Shown here: piece after piece, positions 18,295 to 28,792 of the stretch | How positions within the stretch are numbered: position 1 is the stretch's first letter | Layout of the letters: each line of letters opens with the position of its first letter | Assembly (NCBI GenBank): GCA_022764165.1 | Contig: JALERM010000186.1 | Span: forward strand, 33,243 to 97,242 | Reading direction: 5' to 3' | Length of the DNA stretch: 64,000 nucleotides | Origin: Eubacterium sp. | GTDB taxonomy: Bacteria; Bacillota; Clostridia; Lachnospirales; Lachnospiraceae | Notes under the pieces: model-generated | What the model saw: only the letters and a program-made list of their open reading frames with translations | The model's database searches: none | What the model was told of the DNA's origin: nothing | Program-made: the position numbers and the translations under genes

Positions 18295-18412
18295 TTAACG
18301 TGGCTTATACTAGTTTTCCAGTTGTCTGAATGAGGGAAATATGATAAATTGAAACTGGCTGTTATGATAGAGACAGTTCACAGAAAATACATTTATACAG
18401 GAGGAACTTAGC

Positions 18413-19963
18413 ATGAAAAATTGTAGGAAATTGTTTCTTGCCCTTTTGGCAGTTGCTTTCCTGCTGCCACTCTTTCCCAGGGCATCTCAGGCCGCTGAGA
18501 TGAATTCGCCCGGTTTGTCTGATGATACTTCCGTACAAACAACGCTAACCTATATCAATCCGCTGTACGCTGACAGTATCGATGAATCTGATCTTAAGAA
18601 ACCAGCAGACAATGATGCCTCTCCCTATGCCATATCTGAATATTGCACATCCATCGAAGATGCCGGTTCACAGATGCGCGAGCAGATGAAAAAACGTCAG
18701 GAATCCATCGAAGTGGGACTGCAGACCAGCAGTGATGAGGAACTCAGCACAATAGCCACAGCTATTTTTCAAGAATCTATCATACATACGGGCAAACCGA
18801 CAGAAGGCGATTACCTGCGCTGGCAGTATGGAGGATGGAATTGCAGCATAAGTCAAAGTACCCAGAATGGTATACGTTCGATTACCTTTACCTATACGAT
18901 GACGTACTATACAACTGCTGAACAAGAGGCTGAAGTTGATACTGCCGTTAAAAACTTACTGGATCAACTGAATCTGGACAAGAAAAATGATTATGAAAAA
19001 ATATCCTCGATTTATGAGTATATTTGTACGAATGTAACCTATGATCATGAAAACCTGAATGATGATGACTACAAATTAAAATTCACTGCCTATGCCGCTC
19101 TGATTAATAAGACAGCCGTTTGTCAGGGATATGCCACACTGCTGTATCGTCTGTCACTGGAGACCGGTATCGATGCAAGACTAATTGCAGGCAAAGGAAA
19201 TGGAGAAAATCACGGATGGAATATTGCCCGACTGGGAAACTACTACTATAATCTCGATTCCACCTGGGATGCAGGAAAAACAGAATATGATTATTTCCTG
19301 CTCTGCAATGATAATTTTTCCAAACATGAGCGCTTCGATGAATATCAAACAGATGAGTTCAACCGCAGTTATCCTATGAGCGAAAAGGACTATGACCCGT
19401 CAAAAGAGGAACCGGATCCTGAGCCTGATCCTGAAAACCCTTTCGTGGATGTGAATGAAGACGACTATTATTATGATGCGGTCATCTGGGCATATACCAA
19501 TGGCATCACCAGCGGAAAAGATGATACACACTTCGAGCCCTCATCGCCCTGTACGCGGGCACAGTCTGTCACCTTCCTGTGGAGAGCTTATGGACAGCCG
19601 GAACCGGCAACCACTGAGAACCCGTTTGTTGATGTCGATTCTTCCGATTATTATTATAAATCCGTTTTATGGGCTTATGAAAACGGCGTCACGAGCGGCA
19701 TCGATGACATTCACTTCGGTCCTTCCCATACAGTTACACGTAAGGAATTTGTAACCTTCCTCTGGAGATCTGAAGGTGAACCCCAGCCGAAAACCACAGA
19801 AAATCCATTTGTAGATGTCCCTGATGGAACATATTATACTAAAGCCGTTCTGTGGGCTTACGAAAATGGTATTACAAGTGGAAAAGATGATACACATTTT
19901 CAGCCGGATGCGGAATGCGTACGTGCACAGGTTGTTTCATTCCTTTACAGATTTTTTAATTAA
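18413..19963 (+). CDS. Secreted transglutaminase-like protein with three C-terminal SLH-like repeats
   Basis: Signal peptide; AVCQGYATLLYRL...NHGWNIARLGNYYYNLDSTWDAG; NPFVDVNEDDYYYDAVIWAYTNGITSGKDDTHFEPSSPCTRAQ x3. Confidence 0.88.
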   Translation: MKNCRKLFLALLAVAFLLPLFPRASQAAEMNSPGLSDDTSVQTTLTYINPLYADSIDESDLKKPADNDASPYAISEYCTSIEDAGSQMREQMKKRQESIEVGLQTSSDEELSTIATAIFQESIIHTGKPTEGDYLRWQYGGWNCSISQSTQNGIRSITFTYTMTYYTTAEQEAEVDTAVKNLLDQLNLDKKNDYEKISSIYEYICTNVTYDHENLNDDDYKLKFTAYAALINKTAVCQGYATLLYRLSLETGIDARLIAGKGNGENHGWNIARLGNYYYNLDSTWDAGKTEYDYFLLCNDNFSKHERFDEYQTDEFNRSYPMSEKDYDPSKEEPDPEPDPENPFVDVNEDDYYYDAVIWAYTNGITSGKDDTHFEPSSPCTRAQSVTFLWRAYGQPEPATTENPFVDVDSSDYYYKSVLWAYENGVTSGIDDIHFGPSHTVTRKEFVTFLWRSEGEPQPKTTENPFVDVPDGTYYTKAVLWAYENGITSGKDDTHFQPDAECVRAQVVSFLYRFFN

Positions 19964-19965
19964 TC

Positions 19966-20004
19966 AAAATGGTGACTGGAAGCAGAGCCCCCAGTCACCA
20001 TTTT
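19966..20004. terminator. Bidirectional terminator, 14-bp perfect arms
   Basis: aaaatggtgactgg aagcagagccc ccagtcaccatttt. Confidence 0.9.
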
Positions 20005-20542
20005 ATTTGTACTTCTTACATAATTCTATGTAACCCTGTGAATTATTACTAAGTTTTTCAAAAATCTTCTGATCTCTATATTTTATTATCCGGGCAGGAT
20101 TCCCACCAACAACCGCACATTTGGGCACGTCCTTCGCCACAACAGCGCCTGCTGCTATAACAGCACCATCGCCGATTGTAATCCCGGGAACAATCAATGC
20201 ACGAGCTCCTATCCACACATACTCTCCTATATAAACTGTCTTATCCACAATCCGCTCGTCATAGGGCAAATATTTCAAGTCTTCCACATCATACATATGA
20301 TTCTGAGAAAGTATTTGAATATCGTGGGCAAAAATAGTTCCTTTTCCTATCTCAATTCCACCACCGCCAAAAAGCTTACATCCGGGCTGTATATGAACAT
20401 AATCACCAATGCTGATATTTTCAGGATATCGCAATACCGTAGAAGCATCGACATATACTTTTTGTCCACAGGATTTCAAGCTATTCTGTAGTTTTCTTCT
20501 CTTGATTTTTTCTTTTTCTTTTTTTATATATTTCCGTAACAT
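20003..20542 (-). CDS. Left-handed beta-helix (hexapeptide) acyltransferase
   Basis: ISIGDYVHIQPGCKLFGGGGIEIGKGTIFAHDIQILSQNH ... IGARALIVPGITIGDGAVIAAGAVVAKDVP. Confidence 0.9.
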   Translation of the reverse strand: MLRKYIKKEKEKIKRRKLQNSLKSCGQKVYVDASTVLRYPENISIGDYVHIQPGCKLFGGGGIEIGKGTIFAHDIQILSQNHMYDVEDLKYLPYDERIVDKTVYIGEYVWIGARALIVPGITIGDGAVIAAGAVVAKDVPKCAVVGGNPARIIKYRDQKIFEKLSNNSQGYIELCKKYK

Positions 20543-20576
20543 AGCATCCTCACTGTTTATTTATCTCTGATCATAC

Positions 20577-22103
20577 TCACACAGCTCGTTTTTTTGTAAG
20601 TATTCTCTTCACCTTATCTGCCAGATATCGAAATTCCTCACTCCGCCCATATACCAACAGATATATACCATTGGTAATCACCACGGATAAAATGCCTTTT
20701 ATTACAATAGAAGCCCACGACACCTGCTGCCACGGTACAGCAATTTTTTGAACCAACACGGTGCTCAGTACAGTCAATAACATCGTAGCCAGAAAATTTC
20801 TGAAAAATGGCCACGATGATGTATGAAATCCATATTTGTACAAAATCCATGCGTCAAACCACCATGTTGTCACCATCCGGCTGATAATAGACCCCAGAAA
20901 TACACCTGCAAGCCCTATTTTTTTTACCAGAATAATGGAAATGATCAGGTTCATAACAGCCGCCAGCACTGCACGATATTTTCCCCTTACAAACAATCCA
21001 CTGGCATCCCTGTAAATCCGAACCACATTCTGCATAAAATTGGTAGCAAAGTTGATGACGATAATAATTACCACCGTATCATCCAACAAATATTCCGAAC
21101 CAAAACAAAGCTGGATAAAAGGCTGCAAAAGCACTGCAAAGCAGACAGAACAAAATGCGATCAGCCAACTGTTGGCAAGGTTCAGAGCCCGAAACAGGAA
21201 TTCATTGCGTCCTTTACTCTCAAGCACATAAAAATTACCCAGACTGGATGTAAATGCCTGAAAAACTCCCGTAAGCAATTTCTGGATAACCTGGATAATC
21301 ATATAATAATTATCATATAGTCCCACAGCAATGACGCTGATGTTAGCCGAAATAATCAAATTATCTGTAGATGTTCCAACAATATTACAGATACGATACA
21401 GAGACATGGCATATACTCTGGAAAACACATCTTTATACTGCTCTCTGGAAAGTTTTTTTGAGGTTCCTTTCAGGTACGGATATTTTCTATCCACCACAAA
21501 AGCTACTGCCATATTATAGACAATGTTATAAATAATAACTGCCACTGTGTAAGCCAAAAAAGAACGCCATACAAATAGAATAACAATCTGCACTGCATTC
21601 ATCACAATCTGCAGAATGTACATTACAACATCCGCGATATATCTTTTCTGATCTGCTGTCAACAATATGGACTTATAAGCAAAAAACAAATAGGATACCA
21701 CTGTCTGTACAAGATACAGCAAGTAGTACAGGTATATATTGATAACATCCGTTGAACCGGTCATCAGATACGGTAAAAACGGCATCAGACATAATCCCAG
21801 AATCAGCACTGCAATGCCAATCCAGCGATAAGCCTTTTTGAAAAAAGCCATCAATGACCTGATTGTCTCTGTATCATTCTCAGCAAGAGGTTTATACAGA
21901 CTGTACGTAATGGCTGACCCCAGTCCCAGTTCAGATAAACTGAGAATTGTCAGTATATTCGTATACAGGCTGGATATCCCCAGGTATTCCTTGCCCAATG
22001 TATAGATAAATACCATTCTGCATATCCATCGCAGCACATTCGTCAAAAGTTGACCTCCGATGGATGCCATGATATTGAAAAGGGAATTTTTTGTTCTGCT
22101 CAT
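20577..22103 (-). CDS. Polysaccharide flippase (MATE/Wzx-like)
   Basis: 508 aa, about 12 TM; N-term NIMASIGGQLLTNVLRWICRMVFIYTLGKEYLGISSLYTNILTILSLSELGLG. Confidence 0.88.
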   Translation of the reverse strand: MSRTKNSLFNIMASIGGQLLTNVLRWICRMVFIYTLGKEYLGISSLYTNILTILSLSELGLGSAITYSLYKPLAENDTETIRSLMAFFKKAYRWIGIAVLILGLCLMPFLPYLMTGSTDVINIYLYYLLYLVQTVVSYLFFAYKSILLTADQKRYIADVVMYILQIVMNAVQIVILFVWRSFLAYTVAVIIYNIVYNMAVAFVVDRKYPYLKGTSKKLSREQYKDVFSRVYAMSLYRICNIVGTSTDNLIISANISVIAVGLYDNYYMIIQVIQKLLTGVFQAFTSSLGNFYVLESKGRNEFLFRALNLANSWLIAFCSVCFAVLLQPFIQLCFGSEYLLDDTVVIIIVINFATNFMQNVVRIYRDASGLFVRGKYRAVLAAVMNLIISIILVKKIGLAGVFLGSIISRMVTTWWFDAWILYKYGFHTSSWPFFRNFLATMLLTVLSTVLVQKIAVPWQQVSWASIVIKGILSVVITNGIYLLVYGRSEEFRYLADKVKRILTKKRAV

Positions 22104-23263
22104 GCCTTCATTCGCTCCATATCTTCACAGATTGCCTGGTACAACAGATGATCCGCATATTGTTTCTGTAATTCTATCAATTTTCTGTCATATCCTTCAT
22201 GCTCAGCTTTTTCCAAACAACTCATCACTTTCCCAGGCATCGCATCAACCGTCATACACCGTTCTCCATATCCGATTTTTTCAAAGTATAACCTCAGTTT
22301 CTGATCCCATACCAGTGCAAGGGACGGTACATCCAGAGATGTTGCTATGATATGGCTGTGCAATCGAAAAGAAATAATGCTTTTAAACCGGGCAATCAAT
22401 GCTACCAGCTCTTTCGGCCGTTTCGGAACCGGCATGCAATAATCATCCCAGGAGCCATTCAGCTCCGGCATCTGCGAAAGCACATATTTGACAAAAATAA
22501 TATCATCCTCCGAACCATTCACAAAAATCTTCCACTTTCTTCCATTTTTTTCAAACTGCCGAATCAGCTTCATCCAGAAATTTGCTGTTTTTTCAGAATC
22601 AATACTTCTTGTATACATTATCCCCAAACCTGTCAGCTCCGATGTCCTGTCTTTTCCTATCCCATAAACATCTCTGCACCAAAGAGCCGGATCATAAGTC
22701 TCTTCTACCCTTTTTGCTGTTCCTGCTATAACCTTCTGCATCCGGGCCGCATCATCCCGACAGGATATCAATCTGACATACGGACTCATCAGAGCCACAG
22801 CAAAACGCTTCCTGACAGTTTTGCTGTACATCGGTCCCGTTCCACAGGCATTCAGATAAATAGGTATTTCTTTGTTGGACATTCTGTCAATATAATCTGC
22901 CAGAAACAGAAAATACCTGTCCATAAAAAGCTGCCCACCCGCAATTACAACCAGATCATAAGAATTCTTACATACGTTTTCCAAATGAGACTGGCATTGA
23001 CTCAGCCGGTGTTCCTCATGAGTAAGTATTTTATCCCATCCACATTGGCTTACCAGCCTTCGGAGTTTTTCCCGTTTTGTTCTGTGCCTCAATTCCGGAT
23101 AAGAAACGCCTTCAAATTCTTCAAAATCCTCTCTGTCTACAATATCCCTCACACTTATCTCTGCAGTCGGAAAATGTGCCTTTAATCTTGACGCCATACA
23201 ATCGCATATAACACCATCTCCAAGATTATTAGAATAATAAGCACCTAACACCAAAATCTTCAT
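22100..23263 (-). CDS. Polysaccharide pyruvyl transferase family protein
   Basis: MKILVLGAYYSNNLGDGVICDCMASRLK...; SLALVWDQKLRLYFEKIG; conserved fold motifs of the family. Confidence 0.85.
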   Translation of the reverse strand: MKILVLGAYYSNNLGDGVICDCMASRLKAHFPTAEISVRDIVDREDFEEFEGVSYPELRHRTKREKLRRLVSQCGWDKILTHEEHRLSQCQSHLENVCKNSYDLVVIAGGQLFMDRYFLFLADYIDRMSNKEIPIYLNACGTGPMYSKTVRKRFAVALMSPYVRLISCRDDAARMQKVIAGTAKRVEETYDPALWCRDVYGIGKDRTSELTGLGIMYTRSIDSEKTANFWMKLIRQFEKNGRKWKIFVNGSEDDIIFVKYVLSQMPELNGSWDDYCMPVPKRPKELVALIARFKSIISFRLHSHIIATSLDVPSLALVWDQKLRLYFEKIGYGERCMTVDAMPGKVMSCLEKAEHEGYDRKLIELQKQYADHLLYQAICEDMERMKA

Positions 23264-23281
23264 CTGTTATTCCCTTCCACT

Positions 23282-24289
23282 TTATTTTTCATACACTGAT
23301 TTTTCAGGAAGGACCGACTCAAACGCTCCATTAATCAACTGTTTCGCCTTCTCAAAATCAACCTGGTCAGAATCATTGATACAAATAAATTTATACTGAT
23401 GATTCTGAATCACCTGACAAATTTCTGCTGTTTTTTCAGACACCAGTAGAGAACGTCCTGCTTTTCTTTTGTTATAGTTATAAAAATTACCATTGAGCAG
23501 CTGCCAGAATTTGAAAACACACTGACTCACATCCCGCTCATCCCGAAAACGATGTGTACATGTCTCTGCCAGCAATTCCGGTTCAATTTCCCACACCTCC
23601 TGCAATGTTCTTTTCAGATATGCCTGTGGAAGATGATGGATATTAAGGCCAAGAAAAGTTTCATCATTAAAACATGATAAAATTAAATTTTTAATCAGTA
23701 CGTGCGGATCTTTCAAACTATACCATTTCCGCCACAATTCTTTTCTACATTTTTTACGCTGAAAATGTTCATTAGCAAAAATTAAGTCATTGACAAATAC
23801 ACTATTGGTAAGAAGGTGGGTGGGAAATGTCATTGGCTTTTCTTCCAGACTGTCACAAGGTAATCCATGAACAAAAAAATCCTCCGGTTTAACGGGAGCA
23901 TTTAGAAAAAAATCATCATTAAAATACACAAACTGCTCACTCAATCCCGGTATCCGATGCAGATTCAATTCAATGGGATGGGAACTGAATGTGGGTAAAT
24001 ATTTTTCAGGAATATAGTCACTATGCTTTACCAGATGCAGCTTTGGTGCATCTGTATCCAGCCACTCCGGTTTATGTCCACAGGTAATAAAATGAATCCT
24101 GTGAACCCATGGAGCATATTTCTCCACAGCCCTGAACCAATACTTCAGGTTATCCCAGTCCCGATAACGCACAGTACTTGCGTCAAACTGAGAATCATCA
24201 TCAGGATGGAGATAACGATTTTTCTCTTTCTGCCATTCTTTATCATTCCCATCCACCCATGCAATTACAAAATCTATAGATTTCTGCAT
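23282..24289 (-). CDS. Stealth family sugar-phosphate transferase
   Basis: IDFVIAWVDGNDKEWQKEK (CR1), FRAVEKYAPWVHRIHFITCGHKPEWLD, LSEQFVYFNDDFFL (CR2). Confidence 0.92.
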   Translation of the reverse strand: MQKSIDFVIAWVDGNDKEWQKEKNRYLHPDDDSQFDASTVRYRDWDNLKYWFRAVEKYAPWVHRIHFITCGHKPEWLDTDAPKLHLVKHSDYIPEKYLPTFSSHPIELNLHRIPGLSEQFVYFNDDFFLNAPVKPEDFFVHGLPCDSLEEKPMTFPTHLLTNSVFVNDLIFANEHFQRKKCRKELWRKWYSLKDPHVLIKNLILSCFNDETFLGLNIHHLPQAYLKRTLQEVWEIEPELLAETCTHRFRDERDVSQCVFKFWQLLNGNFYNYNKRKAGRSLLVSEKTAEICQVIQNHQYKFICINDSDQVDFEKAKQLINGAFESVLPEKSVYEK

Positions 24290-25521
24290 TTATCATCATC
24301 CTTTCGTCTATCACTTACAATTGCTGATGCAGCCAGCACAAACCATATGATATATGCATTCTCCGATCTCAGCGAAGCATCGTACCATATATTCATGACT
24401 GCCAGCAGACACATAATAAGAACTATTTCATGTATCCATTCATCCTTTTGTTGTTTTCTGCATTTCCACGCATCATTCAGCACAGTCGCCAGAATTCCTA
24501 TGTAAGAAAACAAACCTGCATACCCAGTCTCCAGAAACAAAGTCTGATGCATAAACCATCGATAATGATATTGACCATACTCATGATAGAACGGACTTTG
24601 TAAAAAAGAAACGGCAGCATACTCACAGTTTCCAAAACCCAGTCCAAACAAATTCATCAGCAAATTGTCATGGAAAATCAAATCATTAATACTGGAGAAT
24701 GCATGAAGACGGCTCAAAGAGTATCCACCATCTTCGGTATTTGCATACTCAAGTAAATTCATCGGATTAATCATCACCCGGAAGTGTCTCGGGGCAATCA
24801 TCATCAATACCAGAAGACCAATGGCAATAACAGCAACACCTGTGACCGCTATCGTCCTCATGCTTTTAGAATTTCTGTTCATTACCCATATGCATCCGAT
24901 TATCAAAATAATCTCAATAAAAGCAATCTTCAGTTCCGCAAGACCAGCAATCAGCATAGCACTGCACAGTATAAAAATCATGTATCCTACAGATACTTTT
25001 TCTTTAAGATACTTGTAAATCACATAAAGCAGAACAATACACAGATAAATATTCAGATAAGAATTACACCCTTTGGAAATTCCAAAGATGCCCCCCAGGT
25101 AATCTCTTGTTTTTCCCAGAATGAAATATTCTATCAGACAAAATACCAGATTCAAGTAATATATCATACAGAATATATCAAAAATCCGAATCACATCTGC
25201 TTTGTCCAGAAGAAAGACACAAATAAAATAAAATGCAAAAAAGCGATAAATATTCCGAAAAGCCCATAAAATCAGCAGAAACGCCCCTCCATGAATCACC
25301 AGCCCCGGCAACAACATAACACTAAAAAAAAGGATGGCTTTCGCGACATTCATATTCACAAGCTGCCTGATCTGTTTCCGGCAGGCAATGAGCGATATAA
25401 AGATAAGAACATCATTCAAATAACGAATAGCCGTGGGAAGCTTCAGAAAATCTATCCACAAATTATCAAAAAAAACCAACAATATGATAACATAAACCAA
25501 TATTTTCTTGTACTTTGCCAT
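24274..25521 (-). CDS. O-antigen/polysaccharide polymerase-like membrane protein
   Basis: Multi-TM protein in a glycan cluster; loop with LFGLGFGNCEYAAVSFLQSPFYHEYGQYHYRWFMHQTLFLETGYAGL. Confidence 0.72.
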   Translation of the reverse strand: MAKYKKILVYVIILLVFFDNLWIDFLKLPTAIRYLNDVLIFISLIACRKQIRQLVNMNVAKAILFFSVMLLPGLVIHGGAFLLILWAFRNIYRFFAFYFICVFLLDKADVIRIFDIFCMIYYLNLVFCLIEYFILGKTRDYLGGIFGISKGCNSYLNIYLCIVLLYVIYKYLKEKVSVGYMIFILCSAMLIAGLAELKIAFIEIILIIGCIWVMNRNSKSMRTIAVTGVAVIAIGLLVLMMIAPRHFRVMINPMNLLEYANTEDGGYSLSRLHAFSSINDLIFHDNLLMNLFGLGFGNCEYAAVSFLQSPFYHEYGQYHYRWFMHQTLFLETGYAGLFSYIGILATVLNDAWKCRKQQKDEWIHEIVLIMCLLAVMNIWYDASLRSENAYIIWFVLAASAIVSDRRKDDDKCRNL

Positions 25522-26565
25522 TTATGTATTCACCATATTCTTCACACATTGCAGTAGCCGATAACCTCCATACATACCCACAGCCAGACGATGCCGCATC
25601 AGAAAACAAAGCCATTTTGTCTTTAAGGAATCCGCCTGTTTTTTATTGTCCCGCAAATATTTCTGCAGCCGCTGATCTTTCAGCAGTTCTCGAATTGCTA
25701 CAATGGAATCAAATCTGCTGCGATAGCCACTACATTCGTTCACTACACAGGCATAAACACAGTCAATATAGAAATTCTTTAACCGCATACACACATCTCT
25801 GTTCTGTGTATCCACACTCTGACAATACTTTTGAAACAATTTTTTCTTTCGCTCCAACATATTCTGCCGATAAGACATGGTAATCGAACCACTCCGTGTA
25901 TCATAACAATAAAAATTGCTGTCACTGATATACACAGATTCTGCCGCCATGAAAGTCTGTAAAACAAAGAGATAATCCTCATTTAAAATCTCCCGTTCCG
26001 TTACAAACCGGATACCATGTTCTTCGATTAACTCTTTCTTATAAAAATTAGTACATGCAGAAAGAACTCTGTTTTTTTTATAATCCAGAATATGTTCGTT
26101 GCTAATGATGTCCAATCGCTGAGGATTCAACATTTCCCCCTGATAAAATCCTTTCGGATAAGACATTTTTCGTTCAGCCACAATCTTTCCTGACTGCATT
26201 TTCTTAAATCCAAAGCGAACCATATCCGGGTGATATTCCTCTATAATCTCTTGCAGCCGCATATAAGTATTTTTCTCTATCCAGTCATCACTGTCAATAA
26301 AACTGATGTATTCACCGCATGCCGCTGCCAACCCTGTATTTCTGGCTTCACACGGTCCCATATTTTCCTGATGAATGACCTGTATTCTGGAATCCCGGCA
26401 GGCATACGCATCGCAGATACTTCCGCTCTGATCTGATGAACCATCATCGACCAGAATCAACTCCATATCCGTATAGTTCTGGCCAATGACACTGTCAATA
26501 CAACGTTCCAGATAATGCTCTACATTATAAACGGGAATAATTACACTGATCTGTGGCACTGTCAT
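25522..26565 (-). CDS. Glycosyltransferase family 2
   Basis: ISVIIPVYNVEHYLERCIDSVIGQNYTDMELILVDDGSSDQSG ... SFIDSDDWI. Confidence 0.95.
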   Translation of the reverse strand: MTVPQISVIIPVYNVEHYLERCIDSVIGQNYTDMELILVDDGSSDQSGSICDAYACRDSRIQVIHQENMGPCEARNTGLAAACGEYISFIDSDDWIEKNTYMRLQEIIEEYHPDMVRFGFKKMQSGKIVAERKMSYPKGFYQGEMLNPQRLDIISNEHILDYKKNRVLSACTNFYKKELIEEHGIRFVTEREILNEDYLFVLQTFMAAESVYISDSNFYCYDTRSGSITMSYRQNMLERKKKLFQKYCQSVDTQNRDVCMRLKNFYIDCVYACVVNECSGYRSRFDSIVAIRELLKDQRLQKYLRDNKKQADSLKTKWLCFLMRHRLAVGMYGGYRLLQCVKNMVNT

Positions 26566-27668
26566 TCGTCTTTTCCTCCATATACAGCAGAAACAACAAT
26601 TTCTTTTATTTTTTCAAAAAATTCTGTTTCATTGAATACCTGCTCCGCTATTTTCCTCGCCTGGCGGCTATATTCTGACCATCTTTCCTTCTTTTCAATT
26701 ACATCTGTAATAGCATCTGCAATTTGCTCCGGTTCACGTGGCTTTATCAGATGTCCATTGCTGCCATCTCTGACAGCCTCACAGATACTTCCCACATCTG
26801 TACTGACAACGGGTACACCATAACTAAGTGCTTCCAGAACTGCCACTGGAAGCCCCTCGTTGTATGATGGCAAAATCAGACACTGACTGCTCTGCAGCAG
26901 TTTTTTCTTTATCTCACCGTCCACCCATCCGACAAAGTCAATACATTTTTCCAGATGCAGCAGCCTGCATTGTTCCTGCAAAGCTGTCATCTCATCACCG
27001 ACTCCACCGATTACCAGGCGGATGTTCCTGGGGTTTTCCGGTTCACGTTCTTTCAGTATACGCATGGCATCAATCAAATCTCTGACACCCTTACGGGGAA
27101 TCAGTATACCCAGATATAAAAGCTGCACCTCCTGTATATTCCAAACAGCTATCTCATTCGGTATAGCCACAGCATTCTGAATCACTTCAATAGAGGCTTT
27201 CGGGGCAATACTACGAACGAACCTGCTCCAGTATTCCCCCAGAACAATAACCCTCTCACTGCCTTCAAAAAGTTCGCAGATTCTTTGTTTACGTATGTAG
27301 GGAGAGCGTTCATAGTATTGGCGAAATTCTGAACCGTGAAGATGAATGATAATCTTTTTCCCAAATGCATTTGCCAGTTTATAAATCAGGTATTTTCTTG
27401 TAAAGCTGCCTTTATATGACATATGAAGGTATAAAATATCTATTTTTTTTCTTTGGAAAATCATTAAAAATAATATATGTAAATAACTTTTTATAAAAAG
27501 ACAGCACCTTTTAGCCGCAGAACCGGACATATGAGTCGCTATATAGCGAATATCCATCTCTGTACCCCAGTCATGTTGCAGCAGTTGTTTAACCACACTG
27601 CTCATCCCGCCTTTTAAGGAAGGGGCGGATCCTATCATATATACATGGATTTTATGTTTGTCAGGCAT
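26562..27668 (-). CDS. Glycosyltransferase family 4
   Basis: LYLGILIPRKGVRDLIDAM ... LPSYNEGLPVAVLEALSYGVPVVSTDVG. Confidence 0.93.
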   Translation of the reverse strand: MPDKHKIHVYMIGSAPSLKGGMSSVVKQLLQHDWGTEMDIRYIATHMSGSAAKRCCLFIKSYLHILFLMIFQRKKIDILYLHMSYKGSFTRKYLIYKLANAFGKKIIIHLHGSEFRQYYERSPYIRKQRICELFEGSERVIVLGEYWSRFVRSIAPKASIEVIQNAVAIPNEIAVWNIQEVQLLYLGILIPRKGVRDLIDAMRILKEREPENPRNIRLVIGGVGDEMTALQEQCRLLHLEKCIDFVGWVDGEIKKKLLQSSQCLILPSYNEGLPVAVLEALSYGVPVVSTDVGSICEAVRDGSNGHLIKPREPEQIADAITDVIEKKERWSEYSRQARKIAEQVFNETEFFEKIKEIVVSAVYGGKDE

Positions 27669-27670
27669 AT

Positions 27671-28774
27671 TCAAAGCTCCTGTTCCAGTATATCGGCAAT
27701 CCTCATACATGCTCTGCCATCTCCATAAGGATTACTGGCTTTACTCATCCTGTCATAGGCTTCAGGATTATCCAACAACTCAGTAAAATTACGGTAAATT
27801 GTTTCTTCATCCGTTCCCGTCAGTTTTAATGTCCCAGCTTCTACACCTTCCGGACGTTCTGTAGTATCCCTCATAACAAGAACCGGTTTTCCAAGAGCAG
27901 GTGCTTCCTCCTGTATGCCGCCGGAATCTGTCAGAATAATATGACTCCTTGCCATAAAATTATGAAAATCCAGTACATCGAGCGGCTCAATCATATGTAG
28001 CCGGCTTTCTCCGCCAAAAATCTCCTCTGCAGTTTCCCTGACCAAAGGATTCATATGAATCGGATAGATGGCCTTCACATCCGGATGCTCATCCAATACA
28101 CGGCGAATAGCAGAAAACATATGCTTCATCGGTGTACCAAGATTCTCGCGACGGTGAGCTGTAATCAACACCAGACGGCTGTCTGATGCCCACTCAAGTT
28201 CCGGATGCCGATAATCCACTTTAACTGTTGTCTTTAAAGCATCAATAACCGTATTCCCAGTCACATAAATACTATCTGTACTTTTTCCTTCCGACTGCAG
28301 ATTTGCCTTTGCCAGTGCCGTAGGTGCAAAATTAAAGCGGCTGATAATACTGACAGCCTGCCTGTTAAACTCCTCCGGATATGGACTTGCAATATTATAG
28401 GTACGAAGCCCTGCTTCCACATGTCCAACAGGAATCTGCAAATAAAAACAGGCCAATGCCGTCACAAAGGTTGTGCTTGTATCACCATGGACCAATACAA
28501 CATCCGGCATTTCCTGCTCCAAAACATTTTTAATCTTCTCCAGAATGTCCACCGTAATACTGAACAGACTTTGCTTGTCTTTCATAATGGAGAGATCATA
28601 ATCCGGCGTCACCTGAAAAGTCTCCAGTACCTGATCCAGCATTTGTCGATGCTGTCCTGTCACACAGACACAGGTATGGAACACATGACTTCTTTTTTTT
28701 AGTTCATTCACCAGCGGGCACATCTTGATTGCCTCCGGTCTGGTTCCAAACACTAACATAACTTTTTTCTTCAT
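27671..28774 (-). CDS. wecB: UDP-N-acetylglucosamine 2-epimerase (non-hydrolyzing)
   Basis: MKKKVMLVFGTRPEAIKMCPLVNELKKR ... VHGDTSTTFVTALACFYLQIPVGHVEAGLRT. Confidence 0.95.
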   Translation of the reverse strand: MKKKVMLVFGTRPEAIKMCPLVNELKKRSHVFHTCVCVTGQHRQMLDQVLETFQVTPDYDLSIMKDKQSLFSITVDILEKIKNVLEQEMPDVVLVHGDTSTTFVTALACFYLQIPVGHVEAGLRTYNIASPYPEEFNRQAVSIISRFNFAPTALAKANLQSEGKSTDSIYVTGNTVIDALKTTVKVDYRHPELEWASDSRLVLITAHRRENLGTPMKHMFSAIRRVLDEHPDVKAIYPIHMNPLVRETAEEIFGGESRLHMIEPLDVLDFHNFMARSHIILTDSGGIQEEAPALGKPVLVMRDTTERPEGVEAGTLKLTGTDEETIYRNFTELLDNPEAYDRMSKASNPYGDGRACMRIADILEQEL

Positions 28775-28792
28775 AACTGTTTCTTCCAATTT